Source of the DNA: Antennarius striatus
Lineage: Eukaryota > Chordata > Actinopteri > Lophiiformes > Antennariidae
Length of the DNA stretch: 64,000 nt
Assembly: GCF_040054535.1 (NCBI RefSeq)
Contig: NC_090789.1
Span: forward strand, 2,372,197 to 2,436,196
Direction: 5' to 3'
In this document: piece by piece, positions 38,301 through 51,879 of the stretch
Numbering within the stretch: the first letter of the stretch is position 1
Layout: each line of letters begins with the position of its first letter
Position numbers and translations under genes: made by a program
The notes under the pieces: generated by a model
What the model was told of the DNA's origin: nothing
Database searches by the model: none
What the model saw: only the letters and a program-made list of their open reading frames with translations

Positions 38301-41300
38301 GGTGTTGGAAGATTTTTGGTTTATCTGTAAAAAAATTGGCAGGGATTTCATATTAAGTGATCATCTTTTGAAAATATTGCTTCAGACAAAGCCTGGAAAC
38401 AATATAACTACCAGTGTGAGACATCAGCAAACAAGAACCCTTTCCTGCTGGGACCAATCATCAATGATCGCTCCTTAAAGCCTCTCTGTGGAGATTTCTG
38501 CTTTGGCGTTTGAGTGCACATTTGCTCACCATGATCTTTCAGGTTGTGCAAAGTGGCATTAGCTTCCTCCTGCAGCAGCTCCAGCTGGGCCGTGTGGATC
38601 TGAGACAAACTGAGGCGCTGGGCCTCCATCTCCAGCCTGCACTCGGCCTAAAAACCACAGGAAGAACCAAAACGTCAATGTCAAGACGTGATTTTATCCT
38701 GCAATGGTTGAATTAATATGCTTCAAAAAGATGACACTAAAAAACACTGTTGAAATAAAAATAAAAGTACTTGGTTATATATAACTTTGTATTCTTAATT
38801 TGTTATGCATACGGCTGCACATATCCACTCATCAGCAGAGCTAAATACTTATAAATTATATAAATAAATGGCATGATTCACTCATTCTCTTTTGAAGGCA
38901 GCGCAGCAGCACTCGCAAGCCGTGCTGAGGATGAGAGGTCCGCTATTATCACTTCTATGACAAACAGCGAGGCCTCTGCTCTACTTATGCATTATGCATC
39001 GGCACAAATTCATAAGGGCTACACAACAACGAAGCCGTGATTGTGTTACCTTTGATATCGGATGTTTAAAGTGCACTCCGCACTTTAATTAGGCTGTTTT
39101 GAAACACTTTGTTATGATATAATTTCCCAAACTGAACTAAATCTGACAAAGTGGAGCAGAGAGTCCTTTCAAACTGCTTGAAACATGTAGGTGGATGGGA
39201 GACAGTCGGCTGCTGTGTTGTGACGTTTTTCCGACACATTTGCAAACACAGACGTCAAAAACAGAAATGCTATAAAGATGAAAATTACATAAAATCCTGA
39301 AAAAAGTGTGTGACAATTATTTCCCTTCTTGAAAGAACCACTCGTGCTAATGTACTGTATTTGTTTTCAAGTGGCTTCGAGGCCTTGTAACGTTGTTGTA
39401 TAGAAGTTTTCTCAATGGAGCAATTACATGAGTCGTGTCAACTGCAGGCTGCTTGCCTTTTTCCACATTTATTGCTAATGGGGATATGCATCAATGGACT
39501 TCCGTATCAAAATAAGGGGTTGAGGGATGCCTTAAATACAGTTTAAATCCTGCATCTCACAAAATAAACGTAATAAACTCAATGACAAATTACAGGAGGT
39601 TTTGTTTGAGTTCTTTTTCGATTTAAGTGACATGTTTTTGACATGCATCTTAAACAATTCCGCAGCTGCTAGAAAAATGTCTCACTTTGACATCTGCCTC
39701 TAGGCTCTGTCAAGGATCATACTCCATGCACCAGACAAACACCATCAACCATGCAGCTGCAGAAAAATCCTTTCTTTTCCGTTGATTGAATTTTGCTGGC
39801 AGCTTTTATAATAGTATTTATATTTTCTGAGGCTTCCTTTTCCACTTCTCACAACCCCAAATACACTCTTGTTACATTTTGTCAACAGCAGAAAAGGCAA
39901 CCTCACATGGAAATTTTAATTTTATTTTTGAAGAGTCACATGAACTGATAGTTAATAATGAATTGTATTCATGAGGATAAAAGGAGACATTTATGCCTCT
40001 TGTAAGCGGTCGTTGGTTTGCCGTTAAACGACACTGTGTGATGTAAGAACGAATCAACTGCCACCGGAAAACAGAACATGGGATGTGAGCTTGAATGATT
40101 TTTTACATGCTCAGTGTTCTGTCCCTCCTCTTCTGGTCCCTGACACACGACAGGCTCCATGTAGCGGCCGCTCCCATGTCTGCTCACCTAAATAAGCAAG
40201 CAGGATAAAACACGGTACACTTTAAAAAACAAAAAAACTTATGCGTTACACTGTACAAATGCAGATATGCAAATATGACACCGATGGACAGTCAGACAAG
40301 ATGAACCATCACTTCCTGAGGGGGGATAAAACTACAGTTTGTGCAGAAATATTATTCATTATGTTCTCTAACCTAAGGAAGAGGATTCTGAACGTCGTCT
40401 AGTTGGCCTTCATTTCAGGGTTTTTTTTTCACAGAATTTATTTAAGTTATGTAAGATGTTGAATGTACAAGTAAATTAAACGCCTTGCTTTAAGTGTTGT
40501 TCTAATTATATAAAATATAAAAACTTAGATTAAATGGAATTTACCCAATTTTAAAACTAATTCTATCCACATAAATGTCATGGTGGACCGTATGTAGGGT
40601 TCCAACTCAGGAGGTGATAAGGACATGGAACACGTATGAAGTGGCAGACAGAAAATGAACACTTTTCCTAGTGTAATTGAGACGCAGCTTGACGCAACAC
40701 AGACACAGAAGTGACCGGGGTAAAATGGCTTCTCACCTCAAACCCCTCACTCCCTGCAGGATGGAGAGAAACTAGAATGTACACATTTCTACACAACAGA
40801 AATGATTCAAAGCTATCAGAAGACAGCAGGTGATTTTCCCCTTTTCAGCTCTTGTTAAAAGACAGGCAGCATCAAAAGACAGCTGGAGATAAATATTGTA
40901 TATTTCCCCTTTAAAAGTAGAAATGAGCAGAATATTGGAGTCTTGACACATACACAAACAGGCAGACTCTTTACATTATTCTTTCCAAATAACAAGTTAA
41001 TGTAATGATTTCTAACTGTCTGCAGGGATTTTAAAAAAGCATCAAGTGTCAGACGGCGCTGCTCAAATGCAGCCTTAAGGAGCAAGACTGCAGACATTCA
41101 GGCAATTTGTAATCATGACCATTAGTCACAAGCGGGAAAAAATATCAATGCTGGATTGTCTTGCACATATTTGTTGTTGTGCCACAGCTGTTGAGCTTTT
41201 TGAAAGCAATACCACTGCTTTTTTTTTTTTTTTTTGGAACGAGGAGAAATCAAAACCAGCATTAATTATGAAAGTGATATGTTGACTATGCACACTTTTG

Positions 41301-44300
41301 GACGTGAAAAGCCCTTTCAGTTACTCAGACATGTCATTTAACCAGACTTCAATGAACAGCAGAGAAAAAGACAGCAGGGTTTTTCTGTTTTTTTTTCAGG
41401 AGTGGTGCAGCAGATGCAAGTGAGTGCTCACCCATTTGTTGCTGTAGTCTGTGCCTTCGTCTCCCTGGCACCCATCAGTGGAGTCCTCCTTCCTGGCCCT
41501 CTCTTGTGAACATGACATAACCTGGCTCTGCATCTGAGGCTGGATCGCCGACTCTGCAGCACTTGTAGCTCTCTCTTCCTCCGCTGCTGCCTCCTCTTCC
41601 TCCTCCCTCTGCTTTTCGTCTCTGCAGTCTGAGGCGGCGGTGCCTGGTTTACGCTCCTGCTTCGACCTCTGCCGTCTCTTGCGCCTGCTTGACCCTGAGG
41701 CTGTGGACTTGTACTGCGAGGATTGTCCTTCAACAGATCCTTCCCTGGAGGACTGACCTGCTGCTGCTGGGGATGAAGTCTGTGAAAGTCTCTGGAGCTC
41801 CAGGGTCTGCCGAATCCTGTCTCTCTCTGACTCAGCCGCCTGTAAGAGGGACTGAAGAGGCTCCGTCTGCGCTTGCAAAGACTGAATCCGAAGGTGATGA
41901 TCATCAAAAGAACAAATTGGCTCAATAGCTTGCTCGTCTTGTTGAAGCTTCCTCTGCACATTCTGCTCCTTTGCCTGCTCTCTCTTCTTGTCCAGTTCGT
42001 TCCTCAGGCTTTCAGCCCGCGCAATAACTTTTGCTTTTTCTTGTCTAACTTGAACCAGCTCTTCCTCCAGCTGTCCCACTTTGCTCTCTGTGAGCATCAA
42101 TTGCTCTGTAGCTTTGGAAAGCCTCCCAGCTAGGCTTTTCTTTTCCCTCAAAGTAACGTCAAGCTTCTCCATTAGCTCAGTAGTATCTTTTTCTATTACA
42201 GACTTTGGTGACACATTAGTATTCCTTTCATCCACTTTGACATCCCCGCCGCTGTCCTCCTGATCCTGAATCCGTGATTGTAGGCTGACAATTTTTGCCT
42301 CAAATTCCAGCGTCTCCTTCAGGATCTTGTCTTCTAACCGCGTCTTTGTCTCAATAAGACAATCGTTCTCCTCCTTCAGCTCATGGTAATTTACCTCAAA
42401 ATTCTTCTCAGCAAAAGAGAATGTAGTCTTCTGCTTTTCGATTTCTTCATTGAGCTCAACTAGCTGTTGATGTATTCGACCGTTCTCTTCTGTGAGTGCC
42501 TCGATTGTCAGATTTTTAGATTCCAGATCTTCTTTTAGAGTCTTAATAGACTGAATCCAACACTGTTCTTGTTCTTGAGCTTGTTCTTCTCCCTTTCTCA
42601 GTTCTTCAAGCTCTACCTGAAGCTCCTGAAGCTGTTGGACAAGCTCCCCAGATTTAGAGCTGTGCAATGCAAGCTTTAGCTCGTCTTTGAGTCGACCAAT
42701 TTGCTGGCGAAGCTCATCTCGTTCTGAGGTAAAAGTTGCATTCTCTCTTTGTAACAAGTGTAACGTTTCTTCATAACTCATGCGCAGCTCATCCAACACT
42801 CTCTCGTGATTTACAGCCGCTTCATTCAGAAGGTTTTCGGTGTTCAGGAAGCTTTCCCTTTGCAAGTCCTCCCGAAGGCTGATGAGCTCTTCCTCGTGGC
42901 TGAACAGAAGCTGAGTCCTCAGTCGTTCCAGCTCGGCTTCCTGTGACTGAGCCATCCGGTCAAGCACAGCATCTTTCTCCCGCTCCAGCATCTCCAACTT
43001 GATCTTATAGTTAGTTACCTCCGAATCGTGTTTCACTTCTTTCTCTTCTGCCACTTCCAGAGAAACAGCAAGCTCCTTCTTCAGATTGTCCATGGACTCA
43101 CGGAGGTGCAGAAGTTCACATTGTTGGCTTTCCTGAGTGGCTACCCTGTGGGAGACCTGCTCCAATTTTTCTTTAGCAGACCGGAGATCTTGGAGAAGAT
43201 TGTCAACCTTGGCCTGCAGGTAGATCTTCTCTTCAGAGACCTGATTAAGCTCATGTTTGGCTCTATTATGCATCGCCTGGTATTGCTCCAATGTGTCTTG
43301 AAGTTCGTCAATTTTAGCATTGAGACTGTTGACCTCAGCAGTGCTAATAGCAGAGCTTTCAGATAGTAGTTGTGCTTTTAGAAGATCAAGCTCAGAATGA
43401 TGTTTTACCGTTATTTGCTCAATTTTTGCTGCATGTTGCAAATTAAGTTCCTGCTTCATCTTGACTATTTGTTGGCCGTACATCTCATCCAGCTCTGCCC
43501 TGAGAAGTTCCAGCTTCCACACAGTTTCTTCCTGCATCTTTTGGATGGTGTCACTCTCGGACAAGTTTCCCTGATGATAACGCTTCTGCAGGTCCTCTAC
43601 TGTTCCCATGAGCTGCATGATTTCATTGGATGACAATCGCTCTTTCTGCCTCGAGGTTGCAAGTTCAGCCTTAGAGCTTTCCAACTGCCTTCGCTCGCTC
43701 TCTAATTCAAATTTATAGTCCTCTAATTGACTTTTACAGTTTTCCAAGTTAGACTTGTTGCTTTCCAACTCATCCATGCATCTTTCAAGCTCTGATTCCT
43801 TTGCAGCCATGCGCTGCTGGAGATCAAACTGAAGTTTTTTGGAGGACTCAAGCTCATTTTCAAGCTGTGCAAGTGAGCGGTCCCGTTCTAAATTGATTCT
43901 CTCTTGCTCATCGGATTGGTGCATAATTTTCTGATCAGTAGTGCGTCCCTCATGGGCAAGTTCATTTCTGAGTAGTGTCAGAGACAGTTCGTGCTCTGTG
44001 ATTATTGCAGTTTGTTCAGAAATGAGCTGATTTTTCTCTTTCAGTGTTTGTGCAAAAGTCTCCTCCGCAATTCTTAACTTTGTCAGCGAGTGCTCGTGAC
44101 TCAAAATAGTCTTTTCCTGCTCAGCAACGAGTAGGTCCTTTTCATTTATCTGCTGCATTAATGATTCATCCGTTCTCCCCATCTACAAAAAAAACCAAAA
44201 ACATCAGCAGCAATAGGGACAGCAGAATATGACCAAAAATATGTGCAGAATCAAATCAACAACTTCCTACCAGCTCCATCTCGTTGATCTTGTGCTGGAG

Positions 44301-47300
44301 CTGGATGATGTGTTCCAACTGTTCGTCACTCTTCTCCCGGTGGAGTTTGGACTTGATGTTCATCTCCTCCAGCTGCTGCTGGTACTGCGTGAGCTGCTGC
44401 CTAGCTTGAAGAAGATCAGCCGCTGTGCTGCTGTGGCTGGTGTTTCTCAGTGTCTCGCCTGCCTGTAGCTGTGATTTATCCGCACCCAAATTAGTCTTAA
44501 GCAAGAAAGAAGAGCTAATATAACAGTATTATAGACAATTCCCACCTGCTGGAACTGAATTTGTAATTTTTGGCTTTGCTCTGTCAATTCAAGGAACTCT
44601 TTCATGATCTCGTCTTTCTCGTCTCGAGCCTGCTGAAGGTTGGATGTGAGCTGGGTGATGATGCCATCTCGCTGCTTCAGAGCCGCCTCAAAGTCCTGCA
44701 ACTATAAAAACAGATCGCATGAATGATGCAGGATGAAGCTGATAGATACCTTAAAACTAGACAAACATGTTTGTTTTCCAGGATGTAAAATGATTTGAAA
44801 TGAACATCAATTTGTGGCGAATGTTCTATGATAGCTGAGAGTGATTCAAAAGTGAAGGGAGGACACAAACAAGTCAAAATCTGACAGACCCTAAAATTAA
44901 ACTTTAAAGGTATTTTAAATAGCAGTGCATGTACTCAAAAAGATCAAGGGCCAAAACACCAACAGCATTACAGACAATAAACTGATAAAACATTTACCTG
45001 CTGAACTTCATCCGTGTCAAAGGCAGCATGGATGTCTTCAAGTTCTTGATTCAACTCATCCAGTGGTTGGGTCTTCTCCATGTCCTGCATGTCGCTTCTC
45101 TTCGATACCTTTTGCAAAGGCTCCACGTCCTCCTGAGCAGGAAATAAAGTACTGGTTTAGCAGTGATAGGGTCTGCATTAAAATGACGTTTCAAGAATGA
45201 TTAGCGCTCAGTCACAATCCCAGAAAGAGATTAGTTGGTTACAGGAAGCCCCACGATGGCATGCATAGTCAATATGTTACCGCTAGCAAAATTATATTCA
45301 TCTTATTTCTTTGTTGAGTCTTTTCCCAAAGCAGTTGATGTGTGTTAGTTTATCAAGTTTCAACAATGCTTAAATAAAAAAATAAACCTTCCTACCAATG
45401 AATTGAATCGGATGTTTGGGTCTCCAAAGGAATCACAAGGAAATAAGAGGACTATCATTATGCCAACATTTGATCTTTAGTTCTTGGAAGTTATTAGACA
45501 TTATTCAAATATTGCTGTAAATGCATCTCCTTTAGATTGTCTTTCATAATGAGAAACTACATAACATAATTTAAAAAGGCAGAGGTGACAGAAATGATTT
45601 GATATCATTACAATTTCTCCTTAAAAGAGGATTATGTGTTCAATCAAGATGATCATTTGGGGAAGATTTATTGGATCTCCTTCCACAGGATTTTTTTTCT
45701 AGCTTAAATTTGTTATAGGAGAAGTGATGTAACTATGGATTCTGAAAATGCCACTGTTCCCACATTGCAGTCGACATGTCATTTTCACCAGTTCTGGTCA
45801 TGTTGCACATCAACGCTGCCCTGGCACCTGCCTCCCTGCTTTAAATGTCACCTCAGCCAATGTGAGATGAGTAGTTCTTTGTCAGCTATTTATGTACCAC
45901 TCCTGTCCTCCCTCCTTCCACCATTCCTGCTTCCTTACCACCTTTCAGAGATGTAGGCATAAAGTCAAGGAAATACAGCAGAAAAGAAGATTGGTTAATA
46001 AATTAGAGGAAATATTGCAGAGGACTGGAATACAAGCAAATACAGCGCAGCAGCAGCAGTCAGTGGGTTTGCTAGCAGGTCCAGATGAGCTACTTGATTC
46101 AATTACTATACCCAGATAAATTCTTTTGAAGACATCATTAGGTTCTCTGTCATCTCATCATGGCACCCATTCACCTGTCAAGTCACAACGCTGTCAGTCA
46201 AACGTGAAGATTTAGGACTTGTGATGGTAAGACTAGTGTGAGTTTCAGAGAGCGTCATCGGGTAGATCTGTACAGCTAAAATCTGGTGATTTTAAAAATG
46301 TTCTTAAATGTCAGTTTTAGTATGGAATAAAAAATCTTCAGACAGTATTGTTTACCATAAGAACAGATGTTCTCAATGTTTGAATGTTAAATTGCAGGAC
46401 ATCTGTAGACCCACAAGGCAGGTTTTTCTCAAATGTCAGTTGACGGTCTGACACAGCACTGAAAAAAAATCATGTCATAAAGTAATAATGTTAATACCAA
46501 TACTGAGAAAGGTGAACTCACCTCTGAGGAACAATCGTCAGCAGTAGTCGATACTTCACTCTCAGGCTGCAAAAGATTAAAAAAACCCAACAATTTAAAA
46601 CAATTCTGAAGACAAATTCAACAAATAAAGAGGTACATCACACAAATCAAGATTAAACAAATCCACACAAAGGTAGACGGATGTGTGACGTGTTAAATGA
46701 GTGGAGCTGCAGCAAAAACCTGAGGGTCTTTTCACGCAAGAAGAAAGGCTGCCGACATTACAAAGAAATATTACCCATGAGCCTAACCTACTTCTGCGCC
46801 ACAGCTCCTGTCTCACCCCCACAGAGTAATGGAGGTCATTACTGAAATCTATTTTCAAGTTAACTCTTGCTTCATAAAGTGGAACTGTATGGAGCCAATA
46901 ATGGGGGATCAGGTTTTGGTTTGACTGAATGCCAAATTAAATATCAGCATCTTGCAGAAATTAAAGCATATTTCATATCTCATAAAATATTTAATATCTT
47001 ATTGAAATATCAGTGAAGAGGAAGCTCTTGTAACTGCTGTAGCATCAATAAGTCAACACGCTGTTGGGGTTTTTTTTGTGTTTGTTTCCCATTTCAGATG
47101 TCTTAGAGACACTTGAGAACAGGAAACTGTGATGCTGTTGCGTTTCCACAGCAACCCCTTCCCATTCAGGGGCAGCACCATCAGTACCAACAACTCTAAA
47201 AGACAGCTGAAGCCCTTGACCTGCTGGTCTGAGAAGAGGAAGAACATCCTGTGACATGAAAAATACAAGAAAAATAGGGCTTTCAGTGATTTCCCTGAAT

Positions 47301-50300
47301 AGATAATGAACAGCAACAGTGCTGCATGCGTCAGTGTATTAACACAAGTTTAATTAGAAGATGACCGACAGTGTGTTCCACTCCACTCCCAAGGTAAAAA
47401 AAACAACATCCATACATTCAACGAAACTTCTATGAAAGATTAGCGCAAGGCCACGAATCAGGTAACACAGACCAAAGCATCTCAACCTGCTTTTTCAAAA
47501 AGGAAATTGTCTGTTTCCATAGTAACAGATTTTGTCGGCCGTATCATCCAGTACAGTGATTTAAAAAAAAAAAAAGAAAAAAAAAAGACAGAGGGACTGA
47601 ATGATGACAGAAGAAATGATGAAGAGAACAGACTGGTGATGTTTAGTCATCAGCTTTTCCACTAATCTTAGAAAACAGGAGTGTTGCTGCATGTTTAAAG
47701 TTTGTGTGTTTCTAAGGGATACGATCAATAATGCCTTTAAAAGGTAAAAAACACATATTGAGGATAATGTTTAAATAATGAGATGACTTGCAAGTTTGAG
47801 AATCTTTTAGATTTACAGCCGGCAATGGAAGTGCTTCCAATGTAAAATAAAAGAAAAAATATTTTGTGTGTTCAATTCATAACAAAAAAAGGGTAAAGCT
47901 GAGCAAAGCGCTTAAGATGTGTTTATAGTTTGTCAGGTATGATCTGGAAAAACTAGCAAGTATCAGTAAATTGAAAATATCAAGCAGACATGTATGTAAA
48001 AATCTAACTATGGGTAACGTTTAAATTTATGAGGCTAGTTTGTATAGCTTGCACAATATGAACTGGACAAAACTACACCACAAAGCATTACCTACTCCAC
48101 CAACAACTGCTGGATCTTCTGTTCACCAAACTCATAGCATAAAGTCTGTCACAGCCTTCCATGTCAACTATTTACACACAGGTTTAAAAGGAATGAACTC
48201 TCCCGAGTATAAAATGTCAGAGCTGCATTTACCCTAAGGTTTTTCTAATGAATGTACCTGTTACAAACTAGAAATCTTACACATTTATGGAGGAAAATTT
48301 GCTTTATTAAACCCGACTGAACTGTGTGAAAGATTATTCCTTATTTATGCGGAGGTGTTTGCTTGCGTGTATCCCTTTTCCATTCATGTATTTTCATTGA
48401 GGTGTGAAGGTCTCAATATTTCCAACAAGTACTTTGTATAAACTGTGACTCATATTCCTCTTCAAAAATAGACAAAATATTGCACATAACCCCACATGAA
48501 TGACATCACCTCTACGAGAAACCGAATAACACTATACTGTATTCATAACTCATCTCACATTATATATAAAGAAAAAAAGCCTTGCATAGGGCCTACATCG
48601 CTGCTGTGTACTCCCAAGGAGACGGGTTGTCATGACAGCCACGCTGGAGTCGTTAGGCTCTGGGAGACAATAGAAGCCAAAGTCTGGAGAGACAATGAAA
48701 ACCAGACTTGTGCTTTTCAGTGCAGATCAAAATTTAAGATGATCGAGTTTGGAAGGAGCGGGCAGACGTGACATTTAAAATAACGTTCAGCAGAAACAGG
48801 ATCCTTGTCAGCACAGCAGCGCTCAAAGGACTCAGTTTATGAAAGACGCCTGCAGGTAATGTAGAGACGTGGCCAACTCAATTGGGCTCACGACGGCTAG
48901 ACTCCTAGCACAGGTCGCCAACATATTCTGTTAGGCAAACTGAGGCACACAACCATCATGTTCACTTTGTGTTTAAGCGAGAATCACAATGACAACACAT
49001 TGCGATTCTCTTTATTTTCTGGCAACATTTAAAGGAGAAAGGAACTGAACCGTTGTACCCTGCCACCAGGAAATTTAGATCCCTGTTCAAATCAAGGGTC
49101 TCGGTTGGAAAAAAGGTCTATTTGGTTGCTTGTCAAAGCAAAATGCTGCCATACTGACAGCATGGAACTGAGCTTAGTGGCCATTATTAAATCAAATAAC
49201 CTGCAATTACATCTAACACCAACTGAATACCAGTGATTGTTTTATGTCTGTGTATTCAGACTTGGCAATAAAAATAATGACACACACACACAGATGAAAT
49301 CTCCGATAGGCCTGTGAGTTCATGTGTGTGTGTGTGTGTGTGTGCAACACACACTAAAACAACAAAAACGCAGTGATGACAGCAATGAGCTTGACCTGCT
49401 GTAGGCGTAACCTGACAGGGATTGCAGCACACGGCCCCACCCACATGTTAACGTTAAAGACTCAAGAAAATACCATTTACATACCCAAATGAGAATTCAA
49501 CTTGTGAATGAATAAAGGATTGAACAGAGTTCAAATCCTAGCATGGAATGAAGAAACGACTGGACTGGATCGACCCAGAATGAATCGTCTAAATTTTAAT
49601 TTACTATTATTATTAAATCAAAGACAACATACCCAAGAACTTCTTTAAAATGCGAAATTATTTGGAAATTGTGTTAAACTGAGCCGTTTCTAACTTTGAA
49701 ACAATTTCTAAACATGAGCATCATGAATTCACATCAATTAAGATTTGATAAATATATGTAGTAATTTGAGTTGACGTTATCACTGAGTTAAAATATTTAT
49801 CCAAATTCTTGAAGATGAAATGACAATAATCATCTCATCTTCAGCTGCTTTTATACTTTGAACTTCACAGGTGTTACTGGAGCCTATCCTGACTTGCTAC
49901 AAGCGAGAGGTGGGGTACATCCCGGATGTGTCGCCACCTACAGTCAATTTAGACTGATTAATCCAACTAAATTGCATGTTTTTAAAGGTGGAAGGAAGCC
50001 AGAGAATCTGGAGGGAACCCATGCAGACATGAGAATATCATACAAACTCCACACCAAAAAAGGAATAAAAGCCTGTGAGGCGCATTAGATATTTTAATAT
50101 CTACCTCTATGGTGTAGGTCTGGTCATGCTTGACAGTCTCTCCACTCTTCAGTGTCTTAGTGAAGGTGAACTCTTTGGTGGATGGGTCTTTATTTCCGTC
50201 TTGTGACCCATCTCGTCCTCCAACTAAACCCTCGTCACTTCCCATAGACTGATCCGGCTCGACCTGCACCCTTCCCACCGAATCCCCGTCCGAGTCCTCC

Positions 50301-51845
50301 GCTGTCTTCTTTTTCTTCTTCTTCTTCTGTTTCTTTTGAGAGTCGGCGTAAGCTTTCCTTTGGCGGTACTCAGCCAGCTGAGGAGGGAAGAGAGGGAAAG
50401 ACAGCATTACACTTTCTGCTCCAATAGATGTGCTTGGGATTTAAAAACGATATCATCTTCTGTCTACACTTTCCCTCGCAGCTTCCAGTACAGATCTTTG
50501 TTTCTATGACTTAATGGAAAGAGTTATTGGCTTTAGCTTAAGTAACAGTAATTAACAGAATAGCAGAGGATGAGTCCAACAAAAAAAAAAAAAGAACCTA
50601 CTCTGAGTCGACATAGTTTTGTGATACACAAGCGAAACATGGTGTGTCCCAAAAAAAAAGAGTTTCCCTGTTCCGAGCGAGTCCTCCCTCTCCGTGTCCA
50701 AATGACCAGACATGCTTCTTGGCGTCCAAAGCGCTAATCCTGACTAAAGGGATTAGATTTTGAAACTATGTCAGCGATCTGTTCAAACAACCTGCGTCAT
50801 CCTCACCATTTTTTAGATAGTTTTTGCTTTGTTCAGAGTGAAAATCTACACTACTTTTTTGTGGATATGAGAAAAAAAAAGTTGCACCTTTGGGACAACG
50901 TCATCCATCTTATTACATCTGTCACCGAAGTGGAAGCGACAAAGGAAACACAAGTGTAAATATGCATTCCGTGTTGCCACTCTGTCAAATAATTATTTTG
51001 CGCTGTGTCGCACAACAATCCAAAACTAAAAAAAATTATCCTTCTGAGCTGACATAAACACAAAAGCATCAAATCCTTTCATTTGAGAAGGAGGAATAAT
51101 TAATTTACAGTCTTTGAGTTTCAATAATTAAACCCCGCAGTTTATTTTGTGTCATTTCTCAAATCAATGAATATAATCCAACACTGGCTCGCTTCTCATT
51201 AAAACAAAAACAAAATTATTTTTAATTGTATTAACTGAAATTATTCATACAGTTTCAGTACTGAAGGAAGTACTCCCAAACTCTTCCCACATGGTCAATG
51301 ATCATGCTAACCTGCTTCAGTACATTATTTGTTCTTTGATAATAAATTTAGAACATCATCTTCACACAGATGATGACACTAAATACTCCTCCGGCACAGT
51401 TGGCAACTCTGGTGTTTATTATTTACGAGCGCACCTTGGATGAAGGGATGAAGTCAGCTGAGTGGCGCAGACAGCAGGGCTGATGGTGTCACAGCACAGC
51501 TGGTGCACGGATTCCAACATATGTAGACAGACTGTTTCCAAGGATACCGCACTAATGCCTGCTCTCCTGACATAGGAATGCCCATGTAGCCCATGGGAGA
51601 GATGATGACACTAAATGCATAGTTATATGGGTTTGGAATTGCTGTTTGGAGATTACAATATGTTGCACTTCTTTCAGGTGTAAAAATATGGCAGAAAGAA
51701 AATCTAATCTTGATATCTGAGGGGCTGTGATGAGGATGTTGAAGAAGCAACATCAGGATAAAAGTAACCACAATCTGACAGCTCCGATTTTGTGATGTTA
51801 CACAAAAGAACAGAGGCTGTCGTGACGGCTCAAAGGGCCTCTGAT

Positions 51846-51879
<34 letters not shown>

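Noticed and set aside
40737..40753. 17-nt microexon candidate on the minus strand (CTGCAG acceptor, GTGAGA donor)
   Set aside because: Length is not a multiple of three and would break frame between phase-0 AKAP9 exons 7 and 8.
41428..41961. 177-codon minus-strand open frame
   Set aside because: Shifted-frame shadow of AKAP9 exon 7; composition is basic and low complexity without family features.
47045..47316. Two overlapping minus-strand frames
   Set aside because: No splice sites that fit AKAP9 phase and no recognisable motif.
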